Positions 51,401 to 63,942 are shown, counted from the stretch's first letter. The stretch: 64,000 bases of DNA from an uncultured Collinsella sp. (GCA_902491055.1 CABUGI010000001.1:1-64000), one strand, 5' to 3'. The notes: a model not told the origin generated them from the sequence alone. Made by a program: numbers and translations.

Positions 51401-52654
51401 TTAATCGTTGAAGCGGGATTGGCGGCCGAAGGAAAGGGCGGTGTCGCCGAATTTGTCTCGGACGGCGTCGATGGCGACGGAGAGGTCGCGGCGGTCGCTG
51501 GATTGGGCTCCGCGGTCATCGATCTCGCAGAACAGGTCAGTCTGGATGCCGCCTCGGTGGTCGAAGTCGCTCATGCCGATGCCCGCTAAGCGAACATGCA
51601 TGCCATCCTGCCAGATGTTGTCGAGCAGTTCGAGTGCAACCGCCACGAAGATGTTCTCATCGTCGGTCGGATGAGGCAGCCGGCGCTGTGCCGTACGCCC
51701 GCTGCCATACGAATACTTAAGCTTGAGCGTTACCGTGGCACCCGTCAGCCCCTGACGGCGCAGGCGGCGTCCCACTGACTCTCCCAACAGCGCAATCGCC
51801 GCCTCAATATCCCCACGCTCAGTCAAATCTTTCGCAAAGGTGCGTTCATTGCTGACCGATTTGACCTCGCGCTCTTCATCGAGACTCGTGACTTCGGAGA
51901 TTTCGAGTCCTTGCGCACGCTGGCGCATGCGTTCGCCGTTGACGCCAAAAATAGAGGCCAAGGTGGATTCCGGTGCACGTGATAGCTCGCCGAGGGTGTA
52001 GATGCGCATGCGGCGCAGTCGCTCCTCGGCCGAGCGCCCGATGCCGCTCATGGCAGATACCGGCAGCGCGGCCAAAAAGCGCTGCTCGGTTCCGGGGCGC
52101 ACGATGGTCAGCCCAAACGGCTTATCCCGCTCGCTTGCGATTTTTGCGACCGTCTTGTTGCAGCCCACGCCAATGGAGCACGTCACTCCCAGCTCTGCCA
52201 CGCGACCGCTTATACGCCGCGCAACCAGCAGCGGGTCTTCGGGCGCAAAGCGACCCGGTGTGATATCGATGAAGGCTTCGTCGATGGATACGCGCTCAAC
52301 GCGCGGGGTCTCGTCGGCGAGAATTGCCATAACGTGCGCGCTCACCTCGCGGTAGCGATCAAAGTGCCCGTGCGTCCAAATGGCTTGCGGGCACAAGCGC
52401 CGCGCCTCGGCTGAGGGCATGGCGGAGTGCACGCCAAAGCGACGTGCCTCATACGAACACGTGGACACGACGCCACGTGAATCGGCGTCTCCGCCCACGA
52501 TGAGCGGCTTTCCGCGCCATTCGGGATGATCGAGCATCTCCACGCTCGCAAAAAACGCATCAAGGTCCATCAGACCCACCGCCGGACCCGTCCAGGGAGG
52601 CGGCGTGACGCCCATGGCATCCTCATAACCGTATGTATGTTCGCGTCTTTCCAT
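51401..52654 (-). CDS. dinB: DNA polymerase IV
   Basis: 417 residues, the only minus-strand gene in the window. The Y-family palm has 'GLMDLDAFFASVEML' and 'RVSIDEAFIDIT' with the three catalytic acids, and 'YEARRFGVHSAMPSAEA' is the finger motif. It copies damaged templates. A minus-strand TATACT-like -10 lies just upstream (near 52666-52671), but no clear LexA box is visible. No clear C-terminal beta-clamp motif is seen. Confidence 0.93.
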   Translation of the reverse strand: MERREHTYGYEDAMGVTPPPWTGPAVGLMDLDAFFASVEMLDHPEWRGKPLIVGGDADSRGVVSTCSYEARRFGVHSAMPSAEARRLCPQAIWTHGHFDRYREVSAHVMAILADETPRVERVSIDEAFIDITPGRFAPEDPLLVARRISGRVAELGVTCSIGVGCNKTVAKIASERDKPFGLTIVRPGTEQRFLAALPVSAMSGIGRSAEERLRRMRIYTLGELSRAPESTLASIFGVNGERMRQRAQGLEISEVTSLDEEREVKSVSNERTFAKDLTERGDIEAAIALLGESVGRRLRRQGLTGATVTLKLKYSYGSGRTAQRRLPHPTDDENIFVAVALELLDNIWQDGMHVRLAGIGMSDFDHRGGIQTDLFCEIDDRGAQSSDRRDLSVAIDAVRDKFGDTALSFGRQSRFND

Positions 52655-52770
52655 GTCATGAGTATACCGCGCAGCTCATGTGGGGTGCGTGTATGTGCTT
52701 GCAAATCCCGAATTCTTGTCTAAGATATGGATTTGCCCTCGACTACACCGAAGAAGTTGGTCTCACGGAC

Positions 52771-52799
52771 TTCACCTGCCCGCGTCGATGGCGTATTAT
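52771..52799 (+). promoter_or_regulatory. sigma70-type promoter for the rpsP operon
   Basis: TTCACC, 17 bases, TATTAT, located 57 bases before the S16 start codon. Confidence 0.68.
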
Positions 52800-52855
52800 G
52801 TTCAACTGTTTGTTTGTAGTTGCAGCCTAAAGCTGCTTGGTTGGAGGAGTTTCCT

Positions 52856-53197
52856 TTGGCAGTCAAGATTCGCCTTGCTCGTCACGGCGCTAAGAAGCGT
52901 CCGTACTACCGTGTCGTCGTCGCCGATTCCCGCGCCCCGCGTGACGGTCGTATCATCGAGGAGGTTGGCCGCTACAACCCGATGACCGCCCCCAAGACCA
53001 TCAACCTTGACCTCGAGAAGATCGCCGACTGGCAGTCCAAGGGCGCTCAGCTCACCGACGCCGTCGCCGCTCTGGTCAAGGCCGCCAACGAGGGCGAGAA
53101 GACCGAGACCGTCGTCAAGAAGTCCAAGAAGCAGCTCGCCAAAGAGGCCGAGGCCGCTAAGGCTGCCGCTGAGGCCGCTGAGGGCGCCGAGGAGTAA
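52856..53197 (+). CDS. rpsP: 30S ribosomal protein S16
   Basis: 113 residues from TTG 52856 (GGAGGAG with 6-base spacing), giving '[20 protein letters not shown]'. An upstream ATG at 52820 would add 12 unrelated residues. An Ala/Lys/Glu-rich extension of about 30 residues follows the conserved core. First gene of the rpsP-khpA-rimM-trmD-lepB operon. Confidence 0.96.
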   Translation: MAVKIRLARHGAKKRPYYRVVVADSRAPRDGRIIEEVGRYNPMTAPKTINLDLEKIADWQSKGAQLTDAVAALVKAANEGEKTETVVKKSKKQLAKEAEAAKAAAEAAEGAEE

Positions 53198-53200
53198 ATC

Positions 53201-53485
53201 GTGCCTGAGGTTGACGCTGCACAGCTCGAGGGTGAGGCAATGCTCTCAGATCGCATTGCCGATCTCGTCGAATATCTCGTTGTTCAGATCGTCGACGACC
53301 CGGATTCCGTGAGCCTTGAGGTCATCGATGGTGATGACGCCTCTACGATTGAGGTTTCGGTCGCCGAGGATGACGTCGCTAAGGTCATCGGCCGTCGTGG
53401 CCGTACCATCAAGGCCATTCGCACGCTCGCCCGTGCACTGGCTGCTCGCCTCGACACTGCTGTCGAGGTAGAGGTTCTGGGCTAG
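53201..53485 (+). CDS. khpA: KH-domain RNA-binding protein KhpA
   Basis: 94 residues, GTG start. The KH signature is 'VIGRRGRTIKAIRTLARAL'. KhpA usually works with KhpB on mRNA and sRNA. It sits between rpsP and rimM as in most Gram-positives. It has an extra 15 N-terminal residues. Confidence 0.93.
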   Translation: MPEVDAAQLEGEAMLSDRIADLVEYLVVQIVDDPDSVSLEVIDGDDASTIEVSVAEDDVAKVIGRRGRTIKAIRTLARALAARLDTAVEVEVLG

Positions 53486-53489
53486 GACC

Positions 53490-54011
53490 TTGAGGTCCCA
53501 GTACAAAAACATCGCCCGTGTGGTCAAGCCGCACGGAAGGAAGGGGGAGGTCCTCGCGCAGCCGCTGCGGGGGCTTCCTTCTGTATTAGAGCCGGGTATG
53601 CGCGTCGCCCTGACGCCGCCGGCGCTCAAGCGCGACCGCTTTTGCACGGTCGTGTCCGTCACCGATACGGGCGATGGCGATCTGGTCTCGTTTGAGGGCA
53701 TTGACGACTTGACGGCCGCCGAGGGCATCACGGGATGCTACGTGCTGGCAAATCGTGACGACTTTGAGCTCGATTCGCTCGACGCTGCCTATACCGACCT
53801 GATGGGTCGCGAGGTGGTCGACGAGCGCTTCGGTTCGCTCGGCACGATCGTCGAGATCATGTCGACGCCCGCTAACGATGTTTGGGTTGTCGAGGGCGAT
53901 CGGTACGGCGAGGTACTGATTCCCGTGATCGAGCAGGTCGTGCTCGATCTTCCCGACACAGGAACAATTTCCGTCCATGTTATGGACGGCCTGATCGATA
54001 TGGACAAGTAG
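53490..54011 (+). CDS. rimM: ribosome maturation factor RimM
   Basis: 173 residues, TTG start. 'ARVVKPHGRKGEVLAQPL' opens the N-terminal domain and the PRC barrel follows ('DLMGREVVDERFGSLGTIVE'). It assists 30S head assembly at S19. Confidence 0.94.
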   Translation: MRSQYKNIARVVKPHGRKGEVLAQPLRGLPSVLEPGMRVALTPPALKRDRFCTVVSVTDTGDGDLVSFEGIDDLTAAEGITGCYVLANRDDFELDSLDAAYTDLMGREVVDERFGSLGTIVEIMSTPANDVWVVEGDRYGEVLIPVIEQVVLDLPDTGTISVHVMDGLIDMDK

Positions 54012-54021
54012 GGAGGACAAC

Positions 54022-54780
54022 ATGCTGATCGAGACCCTTTCGGTCTTTCCCGAGATGTTTGAGCCCGTCATGTCCACATCGATTTTGGGCCGCGCCCGCA
54101 AGGCCGGCCTTTTTGATTTTAAGGCGTATAACCTGCGCGACTGGACGCACGACCGCCATCGTACCGTCGATGACGAGCCGTACGGCGGCGGGCAGGGCAT
54201 GCTCATGAAGGTCGAGCCTATCGCAGAGGCCATCGAGGCCATTAGCGCAGAGGGTCCCAAGCCCACGGTTGTGTTCTTCACCCCCTGTGGCGAGCCCTTT
54301 ACGCAGCATGTGGCCGAGCGCCTGCTCAAAAGTGAGCGCCTGCTGTTTGTGTGCAGTCGCTACGAGGGCGTCGACGAGCGCGCGTATGCGTATGCCGATG
54401 AGCGTCTGTCGATCGGCGACTACGTGCTTACGGGCGGCGAGCTTCCCGCTATGGTCGTTGCCGATGCCGTCGTACGCCTGATTCCCGGCGCCCTGGGCGA
54501 CGAGATGAGCAACGTGGACGAGTCGTTCTCGACCGCCGAGGATGGAGGCCTGCTCGAGTACGCGCAGTACACCCGTCCTGCCGAGTTCAACGGCGAGGGC
54601 GTGCCTCCGGTGCTTGTGAGCGGCGATCATGCTAAGGTCGATGCGTGGCGTCGTAAGAACGCCATCGAGCGCACCTGTCGTTGGCGTCCCGATCTGATTG
54701 AGACGGCGCGGCTCACGCCCGAGGAGCGCGCTTACGCGCAGGAGATTCTGGACGCTTCGTATTCGCAGAGCGAGGAGTGA
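54022..54780 (+). CDS. trmD: tRNA (guanine37-N1)-methyltransferase
   Basis: 252 residues. 'IETLSVFPEMFEP', 'DDEPYGGGQGMLMK' and 'SIGDYVLTGGELPAMV' are the SPOUT-fold TrmD signatures for binding SAM in a trefoil knot. It methylates G37 of tRNAs to prevent frameshifting. Its stop overlaps the region of the lepB ribosome binding site. Confidence 0.96.
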   Translation: MLIETLSVFPEMFEPVMSTSILGRARKAGLFDFKAYNLRDWTHDRHRTVDDEPYGGGQGMLMKVEPIAEAIEAISAEGPKPTVVFFTPCGEPFTQHVAERLLKSERLLFVCSRYEGVDERAYAYADERLSIGDYVLTGGELPAMVVADAVVRLIPGALGDEMSNVDESFSTAEDGGLLEYAQYTRPAEFNGEGVPPVLVSGDHAKVDAWRRKNAIERTCRWRPDLIETARLTPEERAYAQEILDASYSQSEE

Positions 54781-54782
54781 GG

Positions 54783-55346
54783 ATGGTTCCATCGCAGCAT
54801 TCCGTGCTAAAGGGTGCGTTTGAGTGGATCGTGGTCGTCGCGATCGCACTGGTCGCTACCTTCTTGATTCGCTCGTTTGTGGTCGAACCCTTTGTGGTAC
54901 CCACCGGTTCCATGGAGTCCACGATCGAGATTGGCGACCAGATCCTGGCACAAAAGGTGAGCCTCGAGCTCGGTCAGCCCGTCAAGCAGGGCGATATCGT
55001 GGTGTTTCACAACCCCGATGGCACCTCCGAGCATGATGTTCTTGTCAAGCGTGTTATTGCCACGGCCGGGCAGACGGTCGACCTGCAGGATGGCAAGGTG
55101 GTCGTTGACGGCCAAGCGCTCGACGAGGACTATACGACGGGCATGAGCTGGCCACTTTCGGTCCAAGCGCCCGGCGCTCAGGTAAGCTATCCCTACACCG
55201 TTCCCGACGGGTGCGTGTGGGTGATGGGCGACAACCGCGAGAACTCTGCTGACTCCCGCTACTTTGGCCCGGTCGACCGCTCCGAATTGATCGCCGTGGC
55301 GCTCGTGCGTTACTGGCCGCTCAACCGTCTGGGCGCTATCGACTAA
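54783..55346 (+). CDS. lepB: signal peptidase I
   Basis: 187 residues from ATG 54783 (GGAG five bases upstream; GTG 54777 is in frame). One N-terminal membrane helix is followed by 'PTGSMESTI' with the catalytic Ser, 'HDVLVKRVIA' with the Lys and 'GDNRENSADSRYFGPV'. It removes signal peptides outside the membrane. Confidence 0.95.
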   Translation: MVPSQHSVLKGAFEWIVVVAIALVATFLIRSFVVEPFVVPTGSMESTIEIGDQILAQKVSLELGQPVKQGDIVVFHNPDGTSEHDVLVKRVIATAGQTVDLQDGKVVVDGQALDEDYTTGMSWPLSVQAPGAQVSYPYTVPDGCVWVMGDNRENSADSRYFGPVDRSELIAVALVRYWPLNRLGAID

Positions 55347-55405
55347 AAACCGCTATAGTACAGTACCTAACCGTGTAATCGTTTCGACGAGGGGATATTA
55401 GAGGC

Positions 55406-56317
55406 ATGAACGCTTCATCGCTTTCCTTCCAAGACATCATCCTGCGCCTCCAGCAGTACTGGGGCGAGCAGGGCTGCGTCATCATGCAGCCCTATGATTC
55501 CGAGGTCGGTGCCGGTACCTTCCATACCGCGACCACGCTGCGCTCGCTCGGTCCCGCCGAGTGGCGCACCTGCTATGCGCAGCCTTGCCGCCGTCCCGCC
55601 GACGGCCGCTACGGCGAGAACCCCAACCGCATGCAGCACTACTATCAGTTCCAGGTGCTCATCAAGCCCTCACCGGTCAACGCCCAGGAGCTTTACCTGG
55701 GGTCTCTTGCCGCTATCGGTCTGGACCCCAACGACCATGACGTCCGCTTTGTCGAGGACGACTGGGAGAGCCCGACGCTCGGCGCCTGGGGCCTTGGCTG
55801 GGAGGTCTGGCTCAACGGCATGGAGGTCACGCAGTTTACGTACTTCCAGCAGGTAGGCGGCATCGAGGTCGACCCCGTGCCCGTCGAGATCACCTATGGC
55901 CTAGAGCGCATTGCCATGTATGCGCAGGGCGTTAACTCGGTCTACGACTTGGTGTGGAGCTACCTGCCCGACGGCACGCCCATGACCTATGGCGACGTGT
56001 TCCTCGAGAACGAGCGCGAGTTCAGTGCCTATAACTTTGAGGTCGCAAACGTCGAGATGATGCGTCAGAAGTTTGACGACTACGAGGCCGAGTGCCATTC
56101 CTGCCTGGAGCGCAAGCTGCCGCTGCCGGCATATGACTGCGTCATGAAGTGCAGCCACGCTTTCAACCTGCTCGATGCTCGCGGCGCCCTGTCCGCGGTC
56201 GAGCGTGCCAACTACATCCTGCGCGTCCGCGCCGTCGCCAAGGCGTGCTGCGAGGCCTACATGGCCGAGGTCGCCGGAGTCAACGAGAATGCCGATCAGG
56301 AAGGCGAGGTGGCGTAA
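55406..56317 (+). CDS. glyQ: glycine-tRNA ligase alpha subunit
   Basis: 303 residues: '[19 protein letters not shown]' and '[18 protein letters not shown]' are diagnostic of the alpha2beta2 enzyme. It holds the catalytic core. Only about 60 bases separate it from lepB, too short for a T-box leader. A TATAGT at about 55352 could be a -10 element. Confidence 0.97.
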   Translation: MNASSLSFQDIILRLQQYWGEQGCVIMQPYDSEVGAGTFHTATTLRSLGPAEWRTCYAQPCRRPADGRYGENPNRMQHYYQFQVLIKPSPVNAQELYLGSLAAIGLDPNDHDVRFVEDDWESPTLGAWGLGWEVWLNGMEVTQFTYFQQVGGIEVDPVPVEITYGLERIAMYAQGVNSVYDLVWSYLPDGTPMTYGDVFLENEREFSAYNFEVANVEMMRQKFDDYEAECHSCLERKLPLPAYDCVMKCSHAFNLLDARGALSAVERANYILRVRAVAKACCEAYMAEVAGVNENADQEGEVA

Positions 56318-56320
56318 GCC

Positions 56321-58417
56321 ATGGCAGACGCTAAGGATTTCCTGTTTGAGATCGGTACGGAAGAAATGCCCTCCGCACCGCTGAACAATGCCGTCAAGCA
56401 GCTTGGCACCATGATCGCCAAGGGTCTCGACGAGGCCGGTCTGGCCCACGGCGAGGTCCGTGTGATCTCGAGCCCGCGCCGCCTGGCTGCGCTCGTTGCC
56501 GACGTCGCCACCGCGACCGACGAGGTTCACGAGGTCAAGCGCGGCCCCGCGGCCAACATCGCCTTCGATGCCGATGGTAACGCCACCAAGGCCGCCCAGG
56601 GCTTCGCCCGCAAGTGCGGTGTGGCTGCCGAGGATCTGGTTCGTCGCGAGGACACCGACGGCCGTGAGTACGTCTTTGCCGAGAAGAACATCCCTTCCGC
56701 CCCGGCCACCCCGATCCTGACGGCCCTGTGCGAGAAGACTATCGCTGGCCTGCAGTGGCCCAACTACCGCTCTCAGCGCTGGGGTCACGAGCATGCGACC
56801 TTTGTTCGTCCGGTCCGCTGGATCTGCTGCCTTCTGGGCGAGGACGTTGTGCCCGTGTCGTTTGCCGACGTGACGAGTGGCAACACCACGCGTGGTCATC
56901 GCGTGCTTGGCCCCGGTGACCATGTGGTCGCCAGCCCCGCCGTCTACGAGCAGGTGCTCGAGGACGCCGGCGTGCTTTCTGCCGAGCGCCGTCGCGAGGC
57001 CATCCTTGCCGGTATCGCCGAGGTCGAGGCTGCCCGTCCCGGCTGCCATGTCGATACGCCCAAGAAGGTCTTTGAGGAGGTCATCAACCTCTGCGAGTGG
57101 CCGACGGTGCTCGTCGGGACCTTCGATGAGGAGTTCCTCAAGGTCCCGCACGAGATCATCTGCGAGTCCATGCTCACCAACCAGCGCTACTTCCCGATCT
57201 ATGACGGCGAGGGCAAGCTCACGCGTGAGTTCGTGGTCGTCTCCAACAGCAAGCCCGAGAACGCCGAGCGCGTGATCGACGGCAACGAGCGCGTTGTGCG
57301 TGCCCGTCTGGACGATGCCAAGTTCTTCTACGAGGAGGACCTGAAGATCTCCCTCGACGAGTTCCGCGAGCGTCTGGCCAAGGTCGCCTTCCAGGAGAAG
57401 CTCGGTAGCGTGCTCGCCAAGTCCGAGCGCATCGAGCAGCTCGCGCTCGCTATTGCCCGTGAGGCACACCTGGGTGCTCACCTGGCAGCCGATGCCGCTC
57501 GCGCCGCGCACCTGTGCAAGGCCGACTTGGTATCCAACGCCGTCGTCGAGTTCACGAGCCAGCAGGGCGTGATGGGCGGTTACTACGCCACCGCGATGGG
57601 GGAGAACGATGAGGTCGCCCACGCCATTCGCGATCATTATCGTCCCCGCTTTGCCGGTGACGAGCTGCCCGAGGGCACCGCTGGCTGCATCGTGGCCTGC
57701 GCCGACAAGCTCGATACCATCGCCGGTATCTTTGCCATTGGCGAGCCCCCGACCGGCTCCTCCGATCCCTACGCGCTGCGTCGTGCCGCTATCGGCATCA
57801 TCAACATCCTGCGCGACCGTCTGCCGATCGATCCCACGTCGCTTATCGACTTTGCCCTTGAGCTCTATAGCGAGCAGGGTATCGAGTTCGACGCCGCCGA
57901 GGTCGCTCAGCAGGTTCGCGACTTCTTCCACGGCCGTCTGGTGAGCATGGCCCGCGACGAAAAGATCCCGGCCGATACCGTTGCCGCCGTCTCCGCGGTG
58001 CACATCATCGCCCCGTCCGTCTTCTTCGCCCGCTGCGCCGCCCTCGACGAGGCCCGCAAGAACGACGCTGAGACGTTCGATAACCTGGCGACCGCCTATG
58101 CCCGCGCCGCGCACATCTCCAAGCCCGAGCTGGGCGCGGAGTACGACCGCGCCCTGATGGGCGAGGTCGAGCTCGCGCTTGCCGATGCCTCCGAGGCTGC
58201 TCAGACCGCTGTCGACGCCGCCCTTGCTGCCGAGGATTACCCGGCCGCATTTGCCGCCCTTGCCGCCCTGCGCGCCCCCATCGACCGCTTCTTCGACGAG
58301 GTCATGGTCATGGATAAGGACGAGCAGCTTCGCGATAATCGCCTTAAGCTGCTCAACCGCTTCGAGGCCGTTTTCTCCGGCATCGCAAACATCGGTGAGC
58401 TTGCTCGCAAAAAGTAA
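56321..58417 (+). CDS. glyS: glycine-tRNA ligase beta subunit
   Basis: 698 residues. 'FLFEIGTEEMPSAPL' at the start, 'RSQRWGHEHATFVRPVRW' and 'GEPPTGSSDPYALRRAA' are typical. An HD-like domain and a C-terminal anticodon-binding domain bind tRNA. It starts three bases after glyQ. Confidence 0.97.
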   Translation: MADAKDFLFEIGTEEMPSAPLNNAVKQLGTMIAKGLDEAGLAHGEVRVISSPRRLAALVADVATATDEVHEVKRGPAANIAFDADGNATKAAQGFARKCGVAAEDLVRREDTDGREYVFAEKNIPSAPATPILTALCEKTIAGLQWPNYRSQRWGHEHATFVRPVRWICCLLGEDVVPVSFADVTSGNTTRGHRVLGPGDHVVASPAVYEQVLEDAGVLSAERRREAILAGIAEVEAARPGCHVDTPKKVFEEVINLCEWPTVLVGTFDEEFLKVPHEIICESMLTNQRYFPIYDGEGKLTREFVVVSNSKPENAERVIDGNERVVRARLDDAKFFYEEDLKISLDEFRERLAKVAFQEKLGSVLAKSERIEQLALAIAREAHLGAHLAADAARAAHLCKADLVSNAVVEFTSQQGVMGGYYATAMGENDEVAHAIRDHYRPRFAGDELPEGTAGCIVACADKLDTIAGIFAIGEPPTGSSDPYALRRAAIGIINILRDRLPIDPTSLIDFALELYSEQGIEFDAAEVAQQVRDFFHGRLVSMARDEKIPADTVAAVSAVHIIAPSVFFARCAALDEARKNDAETFDNLATAYARAAHISKPELGAEYDRALMGEVELALADASEAAQTAVDAALAAEDYPAAFAALAALRAPIDRFFDEVMVMDKDEQLRDNRLKLLNRFEAVFSGIANIGELARKK

Positions 58418-58451
58418 GCCAGCCTGCGCATAAGCGCAAAAGGAGCCCCGC

Positions 58452-59318
58452 ATGGATTGCCCGGTCACCGCTCGTCCCACCGTTATCGTTATCTCCGACT
58501 CGCTCGGTGATACCGCTTGTGAGGTGGTGCTTGCGGCGTCCGGGCAATTTGATGAAGGGGCTTTTCGTCTCTTGCGCCTGCCCAAGGTGAACTCGGTGGA
58601 GCAGGTCAAGTCGTTTGTGGGTCCGCGCGTCGATGCCGATCATCGCGATATTGCCGTGTTCCACACCATTGTCGATCCGGCGCTTCGCGCCCGTGTGCTC
58701 GATTACCTGGGCATGCTGCATATCCGTTCGGTCGACCTGATCGGCCCGACGCTCGCCGTGCTGTCGTCGCTCATCGGTGTGCCGCCCAAGGGCGTTGCGG
58801 GCGTGATTCACAAGACCGATGACCGCTATTTCCATCGTATCGAGGCCATGGAGTATTTCGTTGAGCACGATGACGGGCGCGGCTGCGACGATCTGTCGGG
58901 TGCCGATATCGTGCTGCTGGGCGTATCGCGTACGTCCAAGACGCCGCTGTCGATGTATTTGGCCTATCAGGGCTACAAGGTCGCCAATGTCCCACTGGCG
59001 CATGGCATGGAGCCGCCCAAGTCGATTTACGAGGTCGACCCGATGCGCCTGTTCGGCCTGATTTCGACCGTCGATGTGATTTCCGAAATTCGCGATAGCC
59101 GCTTGGGCGATGACTACGCTCGTGCCGTTGCCGGCTCCTATGCCGAGCCTGAGAGCGTGCACAGCGAGCTCGAGGAAGCCCGTGCGCTCATGAAGCGCCT
59201 AGGCTGCTTTGTGGTGCGTACCGACGGCAAGGCCATCGAGGAAAGCGCAGCCGAGATCATTAGCCACTTGGAGGAAATCCAAGAAGCCCGTGCCCGCCGC
59301 GCCGCCCGTCGAGCCTAA
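58452..59318 (+). CDS. pyruvate phosphate dikinase regulatory protein
   Basis: 288 residues of the DUF299 family. The nucleotide-binding loop is 'GVSRTSKTPLSMYLA', and 'FHTIVDP' and 'ISDSLGDTA' are the other conserved blocks. It is a bifunctional ADP-dependent kinase and phosphorylase that switches the dikinase off and on at a Thr next to the catalytic His. The target gene ppdK is directly downstream, which favours PPDK over PEP synthase as target. Confidence 0.94.
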   Translation: MDCPVTARPTVIVISDSLGDTACEVVLAASGQFDEGAFRLLRLPKVNSVEQVKSFVGPRVDADHRDIAVFHTIVDPALRARVLDYLGMLHIRSVDLIGPTLAVLSSLIGVPPKGVAGVIHKTDDRYFHRIEAMEYFVEHDDGRGCDDLSGADIVLLGVSRTSKTPLSMYLAYQGYKVANVPLAHGMEPPKSIYEVDPMRLFGLISTVDVISEIRDSRLGDDYARAVAGSYAEPESVHSELEEARALMKRLGCFVVRTDGKAIEESAAEIISHLEEIQEARARRAARRA

Positions 59319-59567
59319 TAGTAGCAGCATTTTGATAAAGCGATTTAGCAAAAATATCGCATCTGACCTGCACTTTCTTACAGTGGTATATTCATAAGGT
59401 AACCACCTTTACCTACCGTTTACCGCCAGTTTTAGCACGTTTACCAAACCGCGCATCCTCTGCTTAAGCCCGCTCAAAACCCGCCGTATAGTTCCCTCAC
59501 GGCCCGCATTTGGCGGGTCGATTCGTTACCACGGTCGTGCGCGTAAGTGCATGAAAGGGGAAGTATC
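59319..59567. promoter_or_regulatory. ppdK upstream region with promoter and phased repeats
   Basis: 249 bases without a gene and unusually AT-rich. A candidate promoter is CTGACC (59363), 18 bases, TATATT (59387-59392). Downstream, TTTACC-type octamers begin at 59406, 59417 and 59438, i.e. spaced 11 and 21 bases, about one and two helical turns. They look like operator half-sites for a regulator of the dikinase. A hairpin-like CCCGC...GCGGG lies at 59503-59518. Confidence 0.5.
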
Positions 59568-62318
<2,751 letters not shown>

Positions 62319-62358
62319 CGTTTTGGGTTCAGACGCCTAACGTAGCCCCCCCTTCATG

Positions 62359-62386
62359 CCGTCCGTCTCATTCGTGAGGCGGACGG
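62359..62386 (+). terminator. terminator-like hairpin after ppdK
   Basis: A 12 bp stem with one G-U pair (CCGTCCGTCTCA with TGAGGCGGACGG) around a TTCG tetraloop. Only a short T-rich stretch follows, so it may be partial or act to protect mRNA. Confidence 0.6.
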
Positions 62387-62432
62387 TTATCATGTGCGGG
62401 TTTTGTCTTTTTGTCTGCGTAAAAAATTGTTC

Positions 62433-62460
62433 TTGCAGCAGAAACCCGCGCGTGTATACT
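62433..62460 (+). promoter_or_regulatory. sigma70-type promoter for rplS
   Basis: TTGCAG, 16 bases, TATACT. The leader after it has a small stem GTGCCG...CGGCAC at 62481-62504, of unknown role, before the AAGGA ribosome binding site. Confidence 0.75.
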
Positions 62461-62529
62461 CGAATACGTTTGTTCAACTACGTGCCGGCCAAGGTGGTAC
62501 GGCACCTCTAGAAGAGTAAGGAATTGCAC

Positions 62530-62871
62530 ATGGATTACATCCGCGCAATCGAGCGTCAGCAGATCCGCGAGGACATTCCTCAGGTTCGCGTCGCCGACAA
62601 CGTCAAGGTTCACTACCGCATTAAGGAAGGCGACCGCGAGCGCATCCAGGTCTTCCAGGGCGACGTCATCCGCATGGCCGGCGCCGGTGCCCGCGAGACC
62701 TTCACCGTCCGCAAGATGTCCTTCGGTGTCGGTGTTGAGCGTACCTTCCCGCTTCACAGCCCCAAGATCGCCAAGCTCGAGGTCGTTCGTCATGGTCGCG
62801 TCCGTCGCGCCAAGCTGTACTACCTCCGCGACAAGGTGGGCAAGGCTGCTCGCATCCCCGAGAAGCGCTAA
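62530..62871 (+). CDS. rplS: 50S ribosomal protein L19
   Basis: 113 residues: '[20 protein letters not shown]' and '[19 protein letters not shown]' are diagnostic. ATG 62530 with AAGGA seven bases upstream is preferred to the TTG six bases earlier. Its separation from trmD by lepB, glyQS and the dikinase pair is unusual. Confidence 0.97.
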   Translation: MDYIRAIERQQIREDIPQVRVADNVKVHYRIKEGDRERIQVFQGDVIRMAGAGARETFTVRKMSFGVGVERTFPLHSPKIAKLEVVRHGRVRRAKLYYLRDKVGKAARIPEKR

Positions 62872-62905
62872 GAAGATCGCAGCGTCTGTCCACTCGTTTG
62901 GACAC

Positions 62906-62937
62906 AAGGGTCACCTTCGGGTGGCCCTTCTTTTTAT
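62906..62937 (+). terminator. terminator after rplS
   Basis: AAGGGTCACC pairs with GGTGGCCCTT around TTCG, followed by CTTTTTAT. Confidence 0.88.
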
Positions 62938-62964
62938 CTGATTTGCATGCAAGGAGGGCCTGGT

Positions 62965-63753
62965 ATGGCCAACATGACGAGCTCGGTTTCGGCATCGCAG
63001 GTTGCCGGAGAGCTGGCGAGCGCAACGTTTGAGGAGATCCCCGCCCTCGTGGAGCATTATCGCGAGGACCCGCGCCAGCAGGTGATCAAGGCTTGCGAGC
63101 GTGCTCTTAAGCGCCATGCCAAGGAACTTGCCGAGCGCGAGCGCGTCAATGACATGTACGAGCTTATGCATGAGCTTGGCGGTGATGGTGTGGTCGTGGG
63201 CGTCGACGAGGTGGGCCGTGGCTCGGTAGCGGGTCCCTTGACCGTGTGTGCCGTGTGTCTTCCGATGGAGCCGCGCGTCTGGGGCATCAACGATTCCAAA
63301 AAGCTCACGCCGGCGCGCCGCGAGTTGCTCTCAGTGAAGATTGCCGAGGTGGCGACGGCGATCGGTTTTTGCCATATCGCGCCTAAGGATATCGATGAGA
63401 TGGGCATGGCCCGTGCTATCCGTACCGCCGTTGCGGGCGCCGTGGCCGATACGGGACTTGAACCCGACTGTGTCCTCATGGATGGCAACCCCTTGGGCGC
63501 CGTTCCTAACGAGCGCGATGTGGTGAAGGGCGATGCCAAAATCGCCTGCATCGCCGCGGCGTCCATCATGGCCAAGGTCACGCGTGACGAGATGATGGTC
63601 GAGTACGACGCCGAGTATCCCGAGTACCATCTGGCCGAGTCGAAGGGCTATGCAAGCCCCGAGCATATCGAGGCCATTCGCAAACATGGACTTTGTCCGC
63701 TGCACCGCGTGAGCTTTTGCGGAAACTTTCTGCAGACTGAGCGCCTTTTCTAG
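62965..63753 (+). CDS. rnhB: ribonuclease HII
   Basis: 262 residues from ATG 62965 (AAGGAGGG with 6-base spacing). 'VVGVDEVGRGSVAGPL' supplies the first catalytic Asp-Glu, 'VLMDGNPLG' the second Asp, and 'AAASIMAKVTRDEMM' the typical helix. It cuts RNA in RNA-DNA hybrids and single ribonucleotides. An N-terminal helical region of about 70 residues precedes the catalytic fold, as in Firmicutes RNase HII. Confidence 0.95.
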   Translation: MANMTSSVSASQVAGELASATFEEIPALVEHYREDPRQQVIKACERALKRHAKELAERERVNDMYELMHELGGDGVVVGVDEVGRGSVAGPLTVCAVCLPMEPRVWGINDSKKLTPARRELLSVKIAEVATAIGFCHIAPKDIDEMGMARAIRTAVAGAVADTGLEPDCVLMDGNPLGAVPNERDVVKGDAKIACIAAASIMAKVTRDEMMVEYDAEYPEYHLAESKGYASPEHIEAIRKHGLCPLHRVSFCGNFLQTERLF

Positions 63754-63802
63754 GTCAATTGTGGAGACAGGGACCTCTGGGGTTTTATAAACCTGCTGGT
63801 AG

Positions 63803-63844
63803 CGGGCCGTATGCAACACCATTGCTGCGTACGGCCCGTTTTTT
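63803..63844 (+). terminator. terminator after rnhB
   Basis: CGGGCCGTA pairs with TACGGCCCG, followed by six T. The rest of 63754-63942 holds no gene that I can support. Confidence 0.88.
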
Positions 63845-63942
63845 GTCGGCATTTGGTCAGCTTTTGGTTTGCTTCCGGTACTTACCCGCATGAAAGGTGC
63901 CCTCATCATCGGGGCAATGCAGTGTGCGGGAAAGGAGACCCC

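Noticed and set aside
55347..55405. T-box leader for glyQS
   Set aside because: The gap is under 60 bases and contains no T-box consensus or terminator.
55901..58609. 902-codon open frame on the minus strand
   Set aside because: It lies wholly opposite glyQ and glyS, has no recognisable domain and reflects high third-position GC of the real genes.
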